From: CAZIKB01 sp964539665 | GTDB lineage: Bacteria; Zhuqueibacterota; Zhuqueibacteria; Oceanimicrobiales; Oceanimicrobiaceae | Reading direction: 5' to 3' | NCBI GenBank assembly: GCA_964539665.1 | Contig: CAZIKB010000009.1 | Span: forward strand, 19,284 to 83,283 | DNA length: 64,000 nt | In this document: positions 23,732 through 32,579 of the stretch, piece after piece | Position numbering within the stretch: position 1 is the first letter of the stretch | How the letters are laid out: each line of letters starts with the position of its first letter | Notes under the pieces: generated by a model | Database searches by the model: none | What the model was told of the DNA's origin: nothing | Seen by the model: only the letters and a program-made list of their open reading frames with translations | Made by a program: the position numbers and the translations under genes

Positions 23732-25009
23732 ATGATTGATATGGAAACATCACGATATATTTTAAAAAGGTTACTTAATTTTTATCGGTTTACCATAGTT
23801 GCAGCGATTATTTTAAGCTCCGGTCTTATCTGGGCTGGTGACAATGGCAATCAGACGCCGCAAGAAACTATCGATTCTTATTTTACTCAAGTGATCCAGA
23901 ATATTAAAGATGGAGAGAATCATGATCAGACTGAGCTCGATAATCAGGTAATAACTCTTGTGGAAAAATTGTTTGATGTTGAAAGATTAGCTTCTCAGAC
24001 GCTACCCAAAAGATGGATTAAGATAAGCCGGCATGAGAAAAAAATGTTTGTTAAAGCTCTGCAGATTGCTATTAAACAAAAAATAATGTCGCATATCAAC
24101 ACTCACAACAGCCAAAGTCTGCCATCAATAACGTTTGAATCGGTAAAAAATAAAAAGAATGTTTCGACGCTAAATTATTTAGTTTCAAATGGAAAAGACC
24201 GGACAGATATATCTTTCTACATGCTAAAATATCCGGATGGTGTATGGCGTATATCAAATTGGAAAGTTGGGAAAAATAGTTTACGTCGTGATTTTTATAC
24301 CTTTTGCCAAAAAATTATTAAAAAGTACTCACTGCCTTACCTAATTGCAGAATTAACTGATTCAGAATATATTGTTCTGGAAGATTTTGAGGGTGGCTTA
24401 GTAGGACAATTGCCGCCCACTGACTGGCTCTGGAAAAAATCAGACAATGAAAAAAACAAGCCATACCAAATAAGAATTGAAAATGGCAACAAATTCCTGG
24501 CTGCAGAAGACAACGGCGAGACGGTTATTTTAGCAAAAAGCATAAATTGGGATTTGAAAAAGTATCCTTACATTTCCTTCAAATGGCGGGTTCACCATGT
24601 ACCTGAGGGCGGCGATGAACGATATGGCAGATCGGTAGATAGCGCTGCCGGTATTTACATAATATATAAAAAGAAATTAGGACTCATTCCTGAATCAGTG
24701 AAATATGTGTGGAGTGCGACTTTGCCCGTAGGAGCTGCTACACAGCGGAGTGGCATTGGCAGACCATGGAATATTGTTGCAGAAAGTGGAGAGGAGCACA
24801 TGGGTGAGTGGCGGACTTACACCTTTAATGCCTATGAAGCATATAAAAAAACATTCGGAGGGAACCCGCCTGATAAACCTGAAGGCATTGGAATTCTGTC
24901 TGATGCAAATTCCACAAAATCCAAAGCCTATGCGGATTATGATGACATCCGTGCGTTGAAACAAGCAAATGCCGATTCCGGTATAAAAGAAAAGTTGAAA
25001 GCCGAATAA
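23732..25009 (+). CDS. Secreted MlaC-like / DUF3047 fusion protein
   Basis: A 425-residue exported protein. A signal peptide spans about residues 15-36 (ends near IWAGD). Residues 40-200 resemble the MlaC/Ttg2D/HpnM phospholipid-carrier domain (LFDVERLASQTL, ISRHEKKMF, KYPDGVWRISNWKV). Residues 213-412 match the DUF3047 pattern (LEDFEGG, FKWRVHHVPEGGDERY, DSAAGIYI, YADYDDI). The first domain would shuttle a lipid through the periplasm; DUF3047 function is unknown. The stop overlaps the next ATG by one base (TAATG), so it is coupled to the TolC-like gene. Start: ATG at 23732; an ATG at 23741 is also possible. Confidence 0.72.
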   Translation: MIDMETSRYILKRLLNFYRFTIVAAIILSSGLIWAGDNGNQTPQETIDSYFTQVIQNIKDGENHDQTELDNQVITLVEKLFDVERLASQTLPKRWIKISRHEKKMFVKALQIAIKQKIMSHINTHNSQSLPSITFESVKNKKNVSTLNYLVSNGKDRTDISFYMLKYPDGVWRISNWKVGKNSLRRDFYTFCQKIIKKYSLPYLIAELTDSEYIVLEDFEGGLVGQLPPTDWLWKKSDNEKNKPYQIRIENGNKFLAAEDNGETVILAKSINWDLKKYPYISFKWRVHHVPEGGDERYGRSVDSAAGIYIIYKKKLGLIPESVKYVWSATLPVGAATQRSGIGRPWNIVAESGEEHMGEWRTYTFNAYEAYKKTFGGNPPDKPEGIGILSDANSTKSKAYADYDDIRALKQANADSGIKEKLKAE

Positions 25010-26418
25010 TGAGGTGTTTGAAACAGGAAGGGAAGAATGTCTCAATGATTATTATATTATTTTTTTTTATTTATTACAGCTTAACTGCAAATCTATTTAG
25101 TCAGGAAAGTAGTCAACAGTTAAAACTAACTTTGGCTGAATGTGAAGAATTAGCGCTAAAGAATAATTTATCTGTGCAAAGCGCGAAGCTTAGTTTGAAG
25201 ACATCTGAGACCAGATTGACACAGGCCTCACATGCAAAATATCTTCCCAAGATTGAATTACGAAATGTTTGGGGCCCCATTCCAAAAGCTCGTGGTATTC
25301 AGGACCCGGAAACAGGTTTCGTTACTACACCGGACACGTCTACCAGCATACCTGGTGATTTGCGATATTTCACCCAGCTTGATGTTGACTTAATTCAACC
25401 CCTGTACACCTTTGGTAAATTAAAAGGATTGACTAATGCAGCCAACTATGGCGTACAGGCCGGGCAGGCGAATCTGGAGGGAAAACGTGAGAACGTGCGA
25501 TACCAGGTACGCCAATTGTATTGGGCCCTGGTTTTTGGTAAAGAACTTCAGGTTGTAGTTCAGAATATTGAAAGCGAGTTAAAGAAAGCCGAGAATAAAG
25601 TCGAGGAAAAACTCGATGAAGGCTCAGACGAAGTCTCTCAAAATGATTTATTTAAGCTTCAGATTTTTAGATATGAAATTAACAAACGGCTGCGAGAGGC
25701 TGCTGACATGCTGGAACTGACAAAATCGGCGCTTAAGGCAACGCTTGGATTAGACAGCAATGTCGACCTTGAAATAGCTACCGAGTATCTTGATCCAATC
25801 GAAGTCCAAGTGGATTTGCTGCCTGTTTATTACGATCTGGCGTTACAAAACCGATCAGAGGTTGCCCGGCTGAGAGCAGGACTGAATGCCAAACGCTCAT
25901 TAATCCAGGTTTCCAAAAGTGATTATTACCCCCAGTTCTTTTTTGGCGGACAAATAAAGTACAATTTTGCCAAAGACCGGTTCGATCCCAGAAATCCATT
26001 TGTTTATAATCCGACTAATTACTTTAGGCCTGGATTTGTGCTGGGTATGAACCTGAATTTAAACTGGGTGCAAACTCGAGATAAAGTGAGGGTCGCTCAG
26101 GCAGAATATCTTGAATTAGCTCAAAAAGAGAATTTACTTTTAGGAGGCCTTAAACTGGATGTTCAAAAGTCCTATCTCGAATTAATGCAAACAGAAAAAA
26201 ATATGAAGGACAGTCGGAAAGCGCTCAAAGCCAGTGATAACTGGCTGCGGTCCGCTACCATGACTTTTGATATCGGTGTAGGTGAAGTTAAAGATTTAAT
26301 TGATGCGTTCAAGGCTAATGGTACTATGCAAGCTGAACATTTTCAAAATATTTTTAAGTTCAATGTAGCCGTAGCTAAATTAAGCAAAGCCACTGGCCGT
26401 GATTTATATGTTAATTAA
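25009..26418 (+). CDS. TolC-family outer-membrane channel protein
   Basis: A 469-residue exported protein with the internal repeat structure of outer-membrane efflux proteins: two long amphipathic helical pairs (LAECEELALKNNLSV..., and the repeat in the second half) with TLGLD and YPQFFFGG strands of the barrel. TolC-like trimers connect inner-membrane pumps to the outside. The gene overlaps the MlaC-DUF3047 gene by one base; an alternative start is ATG at 25045, preceded by AAGGGAAG, where the signal sequence is more compact. With the RND transporter upstream it could form an export route, but no periplasmic adaptor (HlyD/MFP) gene is present in the cluster. Confidence 0.82.
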   Translation: MRCLKQEGKNVSMIIILFFFIYYSLTANLFSQESSQQLKLTLAECEELALKNNLSVQSAKLSLKTSETRLTQASHAKYLPKIELRNVWGPIPKARGIQDPETGFVTTPDTSTSIPGDLRYFTQLDVDLIQPLYTFGKLKGLTNAANYGVQAGQANLEGKRENVRYQVRQLYWALVFGKELQVVVQNIESELKKAENKVEEKLDEGSDEVSQNDLFKLQIFRYEINKRLREAADMLELTKSALKATLGLDSNVDLEIATEYLDPIEVQVDLLPVYYDLALQNRSEVARLRAGLNAKRSLIQVSKSDYYPQFFFGGQIKYNFAKDRFDPRNPFVYNPTNYFRPGFVLGMNLNLNWVQTRDKVRVAQAEYLELAQKENLLLGGLKLDVQKSYLELMQTEKNMKDSRKALKASDNWLRSATMTFDIGVGEVKDLIDAFKANGTMQAEHFQNIFKFNVAVAKLSKATGRDLYVN

Positions 26419-26457
26419 TAAAAGAGAATATGACTTGAGAGGCTATTTAGAATACAG

Positions 26458-27066
26458 ATGAAAAAGATAATACACACAACTTTGTCAACAGTCATGTGCT
26501 TTCTTGTTTTTTCAGTAATTTTTAGCAATCAAATTTTTGCTGATTCAGAAAAATCACCTGTGGAAATTATCAAGGCTCGCAATCAAGCGGTGGATGTTAT
26601 TCTGAAGGGTACAGATGATAATGTTAGCGCTGAAAGGAAAGAACAACTCAAAGTGGTTATAAATGGCATTCTTGATTTTAGAGAATTGTCAAGACGGGCT
26701 CTGGGCAAGCACTGGAAAGACAGAAGTGACCAAGAAAAGAGCGATTTTGTCGATGTGTTCTCCCGGCTCATTAAAAATTCTTCAGTGAAAAAGTTGGAGG
26801 TTTACAAGGTTGATCGGTTGGTTTATGAAAAGCCCGAAATCAATGGTAAAAAAGCAAAAGTAACTACAATAGCCTATAAAGACAGAAAGCAAGTAGAGAT
26901 AGTTTACAAAATGCACCTTGTCGATACGCAATGGCTGGTGTACGATATGGATATCGATGGAGTAAGTACTGCGCGTAATTATCGTGATTCTTTTTACAAA
27001 AAAATTGCAAAATCTTCATATAAAGAAATGTATGATACTTTAGTGAGGAGATTAGCAGAAAAGTAG
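26458..27066 (+). CDS. MlaC/Ttg2D/HpnM-like periplasmic carrier
   Basis: A 202-residue protein with a signal peptide (about 1-29, ending FADSE) followed by an MlaC/Ttg2 domain: ILDFRELSRRALGKHW, SDQEKSDFVDVFSRLIKNS and LVDTQWLVYDMDIDGVS are the typical blocks. MlaC-type proteins carry single phospholipids between membranes; HpnM of hopanoid clusters is of the same family. The gene is 39 bases after the TolC-like gene and is probably in the same operon. Along with the fused MlaC domain upstream, the operon encodes two carriers, suggesting lipid movement as the shared task. Confidence 0.85.
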   Translation: MKKIIHTTLSTVMCFLVFSVIFSNQIFADSEKSPVEIIKARNQAVDVILKGTDDNVSAERKEQLKVVINGILDFRELSRRALGKHWKDRSDQEKSDFVDVFSRLIKNSSVKKLEVYKVDRLVYEKPEINGKKAKVTTIAYKDRKQVEIVYKMHLVDTQWLVYDMDIDGVSTARNYRDSFYKKIAKSSYKEMYDTLVRRLAEK

Positions 27067-27354
27067 TAAGCTTCAGAAAGGAAGTTGCTGTATTGAAATT
27101 CAAAATTATTAACACTTTGGGACTTGTAAATTACAATTTTCTAAAAATAAGCTTAGAGAAATTAGAAACAATTTAATCGCCAGAATAGCACAAGAGTCAT
27201 GTAAATAGAAGTCTGCTTTTATATGTCTGCCGCTACAGAATCATACTGTGGGGGCTTTTTGTTGCATTTAAATAGATTAATCTTAAATTATCAGCATATA
27301 ATTATTTATTTAATTGGATGAAATAAATCAAGTTATACCATACTAAAAAATAAT

Positions 27355-28014
27355 ATGGAGTCAGAAGAGTACACGCGAATTCAAAACATGCTGGAATACG
27401 AGAAGGAGCTTTGGCAGAAAGGGCTGGTTTGTGTTGCCGGTCTGGATGAAGCTGGCAGGGGGCCTTTAGCAGGCCCGGTAGTAGCTGCTGCAGCTATTTT
27501 TGCACCGAATCCATTCATCCCCATGATCGACGATTCGAAAAAACTGTCCACTGATGTACGCGAATTCCTGTACGATATAATTTTAACCGAAGCTTTAGAT
27601 TACGGCATCGGAATAGCGAATGTGGAAGAAATTGATAAAATTAATATTCATGAGGCTTCCTTTCTGGCCATGGAACGCGCCCTTGAGAATTTAAGACTTA
27701 ATCCTGAATTCCTTCTCATAGATGGCCGGATGTATCCAAACGATCAAATACCATTTACTACCATTGTCAAAGGAGATGGTTTGTGTTTTTCGATTGCTGC
27801 TGCCTCTATCCTGGCGAAAGTCACCCGCGATAAAATAATGCGCGAATATGATAAAAAATTTCCCCAATTTGGCTTTGCCCGTCACAAAGGTTATCCCACA
27901 CGCGCTCATTTAGACGCCATAGAAAAGCATGGCTATTGTAAAATTCATCGTCAATCGTTTCATCCTAAACGATTCCTCACAAAATCTGTGTTTGCAAACA
28001 AAAATGCACAATAA
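27355..28014 (+). CDS. rnhB: Ribonuclease HII
   Basis: A 219-residue enzyme that cuts the RNA strand of RNA-DNA hybrids and removes misinserted ribonucleotides. The four metal-binding acids are visible: D31 and E32 in GLDEAGRGPLAGP, D123 in LIDGR and D159 in KVTRDK. The C-terminal YDKKFPQFGFARHKGYPT and HRQSFHP match the family. The start at the ATG at 27355 gives a slightly long N-terminus compared with E. coli RnhB. The gene overlaps yraN by 11 bases. Confidence 0.95.
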   Translation: MESEEYTRIQNMLEYEKELWQKGLVCVAGLDEAGRGPLAGPVVAAAAIFAPNPFIPMIDDSKKLSTDVREFLYDIILTEALDYGIGIANVEEIDKINIHEASFLAMERALENLRLNPEFLLIDGRMYPNDQIPFTTIVKGDGLCFSIAAASILAKVTRDKIMREYDKKFPQFGFARHKGYPTRAHLDAIEKHGYCKIHRQSFHPKRFLTKSVFANKNAQ

Positions 28015-28369
28015 AAACAACAAACAGATTGGTAAAATTGGCGAGGACCTGGCTGCTAAATATCTGTGTGCAAAGAATTACCAGATTATTGAACGCAACT
28101 ATCACTGGGCGCGCGGAGAGATTGACATAATCGCTAAAGAGGCAGAAACTTTGATTTTTGTTGAAGTTAAAACAGCACGTTACAATACCTTCGGAGCGCC
28201 GGAAACCTGGGTCGATGCACGTAAACAGTTGCAGATCGGAATGGTCGCTGAACGTTATCTTCAGGAAAAAGATATCGATGACGTGGATTGCAGGTTTGAT
28301 GTCGTGGCTGTTCGGGCGAATGGGAAAGAGTGGGATATTAAGCATATTGAAAATGCGTTTTGGCTGTAA
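28004..28369 (+). CDS. yraN: YraN-family protein (UPF0102)
   Basis: A 121-residue protein with the endonuclease-like core of UPF0102: GEDLAAKYL, ERNYHWARGEIDIIA, FVEVKTA and the RFDVVAV strand. The E-x-D...E-x-K arrangement resembles a PD-(D/E)XK nuclease site; catalytic activity is not generally established. The ATG at 28004 lies inside the end of rnhB (11-base overlap). The rnhB-yraN pair is conserved in many bacteria, which supports the call. Confidence 0.92.
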   Translation: MHNKNNKQIGKIGEDLAAKYLCAKNYQIIERNYHWARGEIDIIAKEAETLIFVEVKTARYNTFGAPETWVDARKQLQIGMVAERYLQEKDIDDVDCRFDVVAVRANGKEWDIKHIENAFWL

Positions 28370-28400
28370 CAAATCATGAAAAAAATGTGGGATTGATTTG

Positions 28401-29114
28401 ATGGATATAAAGAATAAAGTTGCTGTAGTAACCGGCGCCGGTAAGGGCATCGGGCGGGAGACAGCAAAGTCTTTGGCGAAAGAAGGTGCGAATATTGTAA
28501 TCGCTTCCCGAACCATGACAGATTTACAATCATTAGCCAGAGAAATCGGAAATATGGGCAGAAAGGCTTTGCCTGTACAGATGGATATATCGAGAGAAAG
28601 CGAAATTAAAAACCTAATACAGGAAGCTGCCAGAAAATTTGGCGGAATAGACATATTAATCAATAACGCTGGAATAGGCAGATTCGGACGGATAGAAGAG
28701 CTTGCTACTTTAGATTGGGATGATATGTTTGAGACAAATTTACGCGGTATGTTCATTTGCACTCGGGAAGCTTTGCCACATTTAAAAAGAAAAACAGAAA
28801 GTTTTGTCATTAACATAGCTTCAATTGCCGGGAAGAATGCATTTGTGGGCGGCGCTGGATATGCAGCAACTAAGTGGGGCGTATTAGCGTTTTCCAAATG
28901 CTTATTGTTAGAAGAGAGAAAATCCGGCGTGCGGGTACTGGCGATATGTCCCGGTTCGGTGGATACTCGTTTTTTTCACCATCCTTCATTACCAAATCCA
29001 GACAGAGAAAAAATATTGCAACCAGAAGATGTAGCGCAAACCATAATTGAAGCTATAAAATTACCGCAGCGTGCCATGGTAAGTGAAATAGATATCAGAC
29101 CAACGAATCCATAG
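28401..29114 (+). CDS. Short-chain dehydrogenase/reductase (FabG-like)
   Basis: A 237-residue Rossmann-fold oxidoreductase. It shows the cofactor motif TGAGKGIGRE (about residues 13-22), NNAG (about 89-92), the catalytic Ser in NIASIAG and the Y-x3-K dyad in YAATKWG. These are classical SDR features, and the length fits 3-oxoacyl-ACP-reductase-like enzymes. Substrate cannot be fixed from sequence; the absence of other fatty-acid genes nearby argues against calling it fabG. It begins 31 bases after yraN. Confidence 0.88.
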   Translation: MDIKNKVAVVTGAGKGIGRETAKSLAKEGANIVIASRTMTDLQSLAREIGNMGRKALPVQMDISRESEIKNLIQEAARKFGGIDILINNAGIGRFGRIEELATLDWDDMFETNLRGMFICTREALPHLKRKTESFVINIASIAGKNAFVGGAGYAATKWGVLAFSKCLLLEERKSGVRVLAICPGSVDTRFFHHPSLPNPDREKILQPEDVAQTIIEAIKLPQRAMVSEIDIRPTNP

Positions 29115-29619
29115 GATTTATCTGCCTCTCTTCAGATTGCAACAGGGTAATTCATTTCCATTATTCCAGGGCGACGAGCCTCAAATCCTAAATAACAAAT
29201 AAGTTCCAAATCTCAAAAAACGATGTAAAGTAAAGTGCGTTTCAAAATAAACATAAATAAATCGTCAAATTCTGATAATAGACTGTCATTTAGTTGTCAT
29301 TAAGTAATTTGTTGGCATTGATTTAATGACCGAATTACCATGAATGACTTTTTGACTGAGACAGCAGCTTTGGCATAATGCATATTATTGAATATTGCGA
29401 TGATAATTAGGAATAGTTTTACTTGCCATAGCCTTGGGAGTAGAATAATTCACTTTTGTCAGTCTTCTGTCAAACCCTATTTAGTTGACTTGGTCTTCGA
29501 AACTCAACCCTATACAATATCCTGCCAGAAAATTGTATTTAAAAGTTTTCCTTGATTATGTTTTCGAAAATCTATATCTTTTTTCACTTTAAAATTTTAT
29601 AATTAAACATTTTAAATCA
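29115..29619. promoter_or_regulatory. 505-bp intergenic region with candidate promoters for the polyprenyl synthase/PTS genes
   Basis: No gene seen. Two promoter-like pairs on the plus strand: TTGACT (29352-29357) with CATAAT (29374-29379) at 16-base spacing, and TTGGTC (29490-29495) with TACAAT (29513-29518) at 17-base spacing. The second would give a leader of about 95 bases. Neither can be confirmed from sequence alone. Confidence 0.3.
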
Positions 29620-30633
29620 ATGTTAAATACATCAACGCTTGACCTGGATGAAACGGAACAGTTTAAAGCAAAATTAACTGAATGGCAGGGTCAGATTAAC
29701 GCTAGGTTAGATCAAATTTCAGGTTCTTCAAAACCCTCAATTTTGTACCAACCCATTCAATATGTTTTGGATGGTGGTGGGAAACGGATCCGGCCAATCT
29801 TGTTGATGTTATCATGTGAGGCATTTGGAGGCAATATTGACTCATGTTGGGATGCAGCAGTGGCCGTGGAACTTCTGCACAATTTTACTTTGGTTCACGA
29901 CGACATTATGGACCAGGATGACACCCGCAGAGGCAGGCCTACTGTGCATAAAAAATGGAATGCTGACATCGCGCTCCTTGCCGGCGATGGTTTACTGGCA
30001 CTTGCTTACCAATATTTGTTGCGGACTCACTCTGCTCGAATTCATGAAATTGCCCAAATATTTACTGACGGTATAATTGAGCTTTGTGAAGGTCAGGCGA
30101 TGGATCATGAATTTGAAACCCGCAAGGATGTTCAACTCAGTGATTATTTGCTCATGATCAGCAAAAAAACAGCAAGACTTTTAAATATTTCAACCAGAAT
30201 TGGTTCTATCATTGGCGGCGGCAATGCTCAGGAAATACATGTCTTAGGAGAATTTGGCTATAATATCGGATTTGCATTTCAAATTCAAGATGATTTGTTA
30301 GACATTACATCTGATCAAGAAACTTTAGGCAAAACTTTTGGCAGTGATATTATTCGCAGAAAACAAACTTATTTATTGATTCATGCCATGAACCATGGAG
30401 ATGCCCAAGCGAAAAAGGAGCTGCTTGAGATATTAGATAATACTATAATTCAAAATTCACAAATTATGGCAGTCAGGGATATTTTTAATAAAACGGGGAC
30501 AATAGATGCAGCAAAAGTAGCAATTGATAACTATATTTCTACTGCTCATAAAAATCTTCAGGAGCTTCAGAATACACAGGGCAAAGAAGAACTGTTATGC
30601 CTGTTAAGATACCTTTCGAAACGTAGAACTTAA
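29620..30633 (+). CDS. Trans-polyprenyl diphosphate synthase
   Basis: A 337-residue all-helical isoprenyl diphosphate synthase. The first aspartate-rich motif is DDIMD (94-98) in VHDDIMDQDDTRRG; the second is DDLLD in FQIQDDLLDITSD. GGGKRIRP (52-59) binds the allylic or homoallylic diphosphate. It elongates a prenyl diphosphate with isopentenyl units; small residues before the first motif suggest a long product such as a quinone side chain, but chain length is not safely read here. It is 23 bases upstream of the PTS IIC gene, an uncommon pairing. Confidence 0.9.
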   Translation: MLNTSTLDLDETEQFKAKLTEWQGQINARLDQISGSSKPSILYQPIQYVLDGGGKRIRPILLMLSCEAFGGNIDSCWDAAVAVELLHNFTLVHDDIMDQDDTRRGRPTVHKKWNADIALLAGDGLLALAYQYLLRTHSARIHEIAQIFTDGIIELCEGQAMDHEFETRKDVQLSDYLLMISKKTARLLNISTRIGSIIGGGNAQEIHVLGEFGYNIGFAFQIQDDLLDITSDQETLGKTFGSDIIRRKQTYLLIHAMNHGDAQAKKELLEILDNTIIQNSQIMAVRDIFNKTGTIDAAKVAIDNYISTAHKNLQELQNTQGKEELLCLLRYLSKRRT

Positions 30634-30656
30634 GCTGATCTTACAATATTGAATAT

Positions 30657-31355
30657 ATGGAATCGAATTTAATCATATTTTGTTTAATGGGGAGTGTTGT
30701 TTATGCTGATACTGAGGCTGTCGGACAGTTTGTTATATCCCAACCTTTAATTTCATGTACAATTGCCGGAATTATATTGGGTAATATGGTTGTTGGATTG
30801 ACTATTGGTATTCTTTTACAATTGCCATATTTAGTAGAATTCCCCATTGGCGGTTCAAAAGTATCCTTAGGAAATATGGGAGCGTATATAGCTGCTGGAT
30901 TGGCTGTAACTTTTACTCAAATATTTCCTCTTCAATCAAATATAATATTACTGATTTCAGTTTTATTCGGAATAATGATAAGCAGGGCTACGATTCCATT
31001 CCAGCGATTGCAGCGCCAGTTAAATAACAAATTGCTCAAATGTGCTGATAACGCTGCAGATTCCGGAAATTTATGGAAGATTACTTATTTACATTATTTG
31101 GGCGTTCTATTCGTGTATATTTTTGGAGCGTTTTTTTCCGCCTTTATTTTTATAATTGGAAAATATATTTGCAATTTAATCATTGAATTAGTTCCTTCTA
31201 AAATGGAACAAACCTTGCAGATTTTAAAGCCAGTGCTTTTAGGAGCTGGAACAGGGGCATTGTTTTGGCATTTTCTAAAAAAAAATACAATTCAATATAC
31301 TCTAACTGGAGTGTTTTTTGGTGGAATATTATTGTTATTAAAATTTGTTAACTGA
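30657..31355 (+). CDS. PTS system mannose-family EIIC component
   Basis: A 232-residue membrane protein with the EIIC-Man signature: GQFVISQPLISCTIAGIILG and GILLQLPYLVEFPIGG, plus about six hydrophobic helices. EIIC forms the sugar channel with EIID. The gene is strongly AT-rich. It follows the polyprenyl synthase by 23 bases and the EIID gene follows it by 2 bases. No mannose-family EIIA or EIIB gene is adjacent or elsewhere in the window. Confidence 0.85.
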   Translation: MESNLIIFCLMGSVVYADTEAVGQFVISQPLISCTIAGIILGNMVVGLTIGILLQLPYLVEFPIGGSKVSLGNMGAYIAAGLAVTFTQIFPLQSNIILLISVLFGIMISRATIPFQRLQRQLNNKLLKCADNAADSGNLWKITYLHYLGVLFVYIFGAFFSAFIFIIGKYICNLIIELVPSKMEQTLQILKPVLLGAGTGALFWHFLKKNTIQYTLTGVFFGGILLLLKFVN

Positions 31356-31357
31356 TT

Positions 31358-32107
31358 GTGCCTGTGACTCCATTAAATATTATTGATTTTATTAAAATAA
31401 TTTACAGGTCGCTTTTTATTCAAGCTTCCTGGAATAGTGAACGTATGCAGGGTCTTGGATACTGCTTTTGTTTGATCCCATTTGCTAAAAAATATTTGGA
31501 GAACAAAGAACAACGGGTACAATTTTTAAATAGGAATTTAGTATTTTTTAACACTCATCCGTATATGGTTAACTGGATTATTGGTGTATCCATTAAACTG
31601 GAACAACAATCGTTTCAAGAACAGAATATAGAAGCAAAGCAAATTGATCGTTTTAAGCAAAGGATGAGTGGAGTTGTGGCAGCTATCGGGGATAAAATGT
31701 TTTGGAGTCAAATTAGACCTATCAGCGCTATGATTGGTTTTTTATTGACGCTATATTTTCAACTAATCGGTTTGGTTGTTTTTTTTGTATTATATAATTT
31801 ACCACATTTGTATGTAAGAATAAAAGGCTTGTTATCAGGGTACCAGAAGGGCCCGGGTTTAATGAACAGCCATGTGCTGAAGAATTATAAGTCAATAATA
31901 ATATTCTTAAATAAAGTTGGTGGTTTACTCATTGGGATATTGTTGATATTGATTGCTAATTCCAAATATATGAACAATAAAATAGATTTGGTTGCATTTT
32001 CATGTGGAATCGTTTTGATGTACTTTTTCATTAAAATGAAAATATCTATTCCAACTGGTCTTGTGGTTCTTGTATTTTTAAGTAGTGCAATTGGCGCTTT
32101 GATGTAA
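31358..32107 (+). CDS. PTS system mannose-family EIID component
   Basis: A 249-residue protein with EIID-Man features: SLFIQASWNSERMQGLGYCF near the N-terminus, FFNTHPYMVNWIIG, and C-terminal transmembrane segments. Start is GTG at 31358, two bases after the EIIC stop; a second in-frame GTG is at 31364. It works with EIIC in sugar translocation. The end of the gene overlaps the first bases of repeat copy B by a few nucleotides (repeat begins at 32105). Confidence 0.85.
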   Translation: MPVTPLNIIDFIKIIYRSLFIQASWNSERMQGLGYCFCLIPFAKKYLENKEQRVQFLNRNLVFFNTHPYMVNWIIGVSIKLEQQSFQEQNIEAKQIDRFKQRMSGVVAAIGDKMFWSQIRPISAMIGFLLTLYFQLIGLVVFFVLYNLPHLYVRIKGLLSGYQKGPGLMNSHVLKNYKSIIIFLNKVGGLLIGILLILIANSKYMNNKIDLVAFSCGIVLMYFFIKMKISIPTGLVVLVFLSSAIGALM

Positions 32108-32255
32108 TATGTCAGTTATGGTGAGATGGAGATCATACTTCGACTCCGCTCAGCATGAAGTAATCATATTTATAAGATTTAGCTTCATAGCGAGTCCCAA
32201 AGAATTTTAGGGAAACCATAATTTTGTTCGAATCCCCACCATAACTGACACATTA
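32105..32255 (+). repeat. Palindromic-ended repeat element, copy B (short form, 151 bp)
   Basis: The left end (TAATATGTCAGTTATGGTGA) and right end (CCACCATAACTGACACATTA) are inverted repeats of about 20 bp with two mismatches. Internally it has TCATACTTCGACTCCGCTCA, a TTAGCTTCATAGCGAGTCCC block and a short GTCCC/GGGA-closed loop. It matches copy A (5558-5863) over the whole length except for copy A's extra stem-loop. It lies between the PTS EIID and HPr genes, 45 bases before HPr. Confidence 0.7.
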
Positions 32256-32300
32256 CGCTTTGATTCTCATTTAAAACTCACAGGAAAATATATTTTTTGT

Positions 32301-32567
32301 ATGGTTCAAAAAAAAATTGAAGTAACTAATAAATTAGGTTTACATGCCAGACCTGCTGCACAATTAGTAAAAACAGCAGCGAAATTTAAATCAAATGTGT
32401 TTATTGGCAAAGATGAGCATGAAGTTAACGGTAAAAGCATCATGGGAGTTATGATGTTGGCAGCTGAAATGGGTAGTATTTTAACCATTACTGTCAATGG
32501 CGAAGATGAAAAGGAAGCCATTGAAGCTTTGATTGGTCTGGTTGAAAATAAATTTGATGAAGATTAA
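32301..32567 (+). CDS. ptsH: Phosphocarrier protein HPr
   Basis: An 88-residue HPr. The phosphorylated histidine is H15 (GLHARPAA) and the regulatory serine is S46 (NGKSIMGVMML), both at canonical positions. HPr passes phosphate from enzyme I to EIIA proteins; S46 would allow control by an HPr kinase, which is not in the window. It is followed after 12 bases by ptsI. Start is ATG at 32301. Confidence 0.95.
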   Translation: MVQKKIEVTNKLGLHARPAAQLVKTAAKFKSNVFIGKDEHEVNGKSIMGVMMLAAEMGSILTITVNGEDEKEAIEALIGLVENKFDED

Positions 32568-32579
32568 AGACAAAAACAA

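Noticed and set aside
27977..28897. Long minus-strand open frame of 306 codons
   Set aside because: It lies antisense across rnhB, yraN and the SDR gene, all of which have clear family motifs and good starts. The minus frame has no motif and is a shadow of their codon structure.
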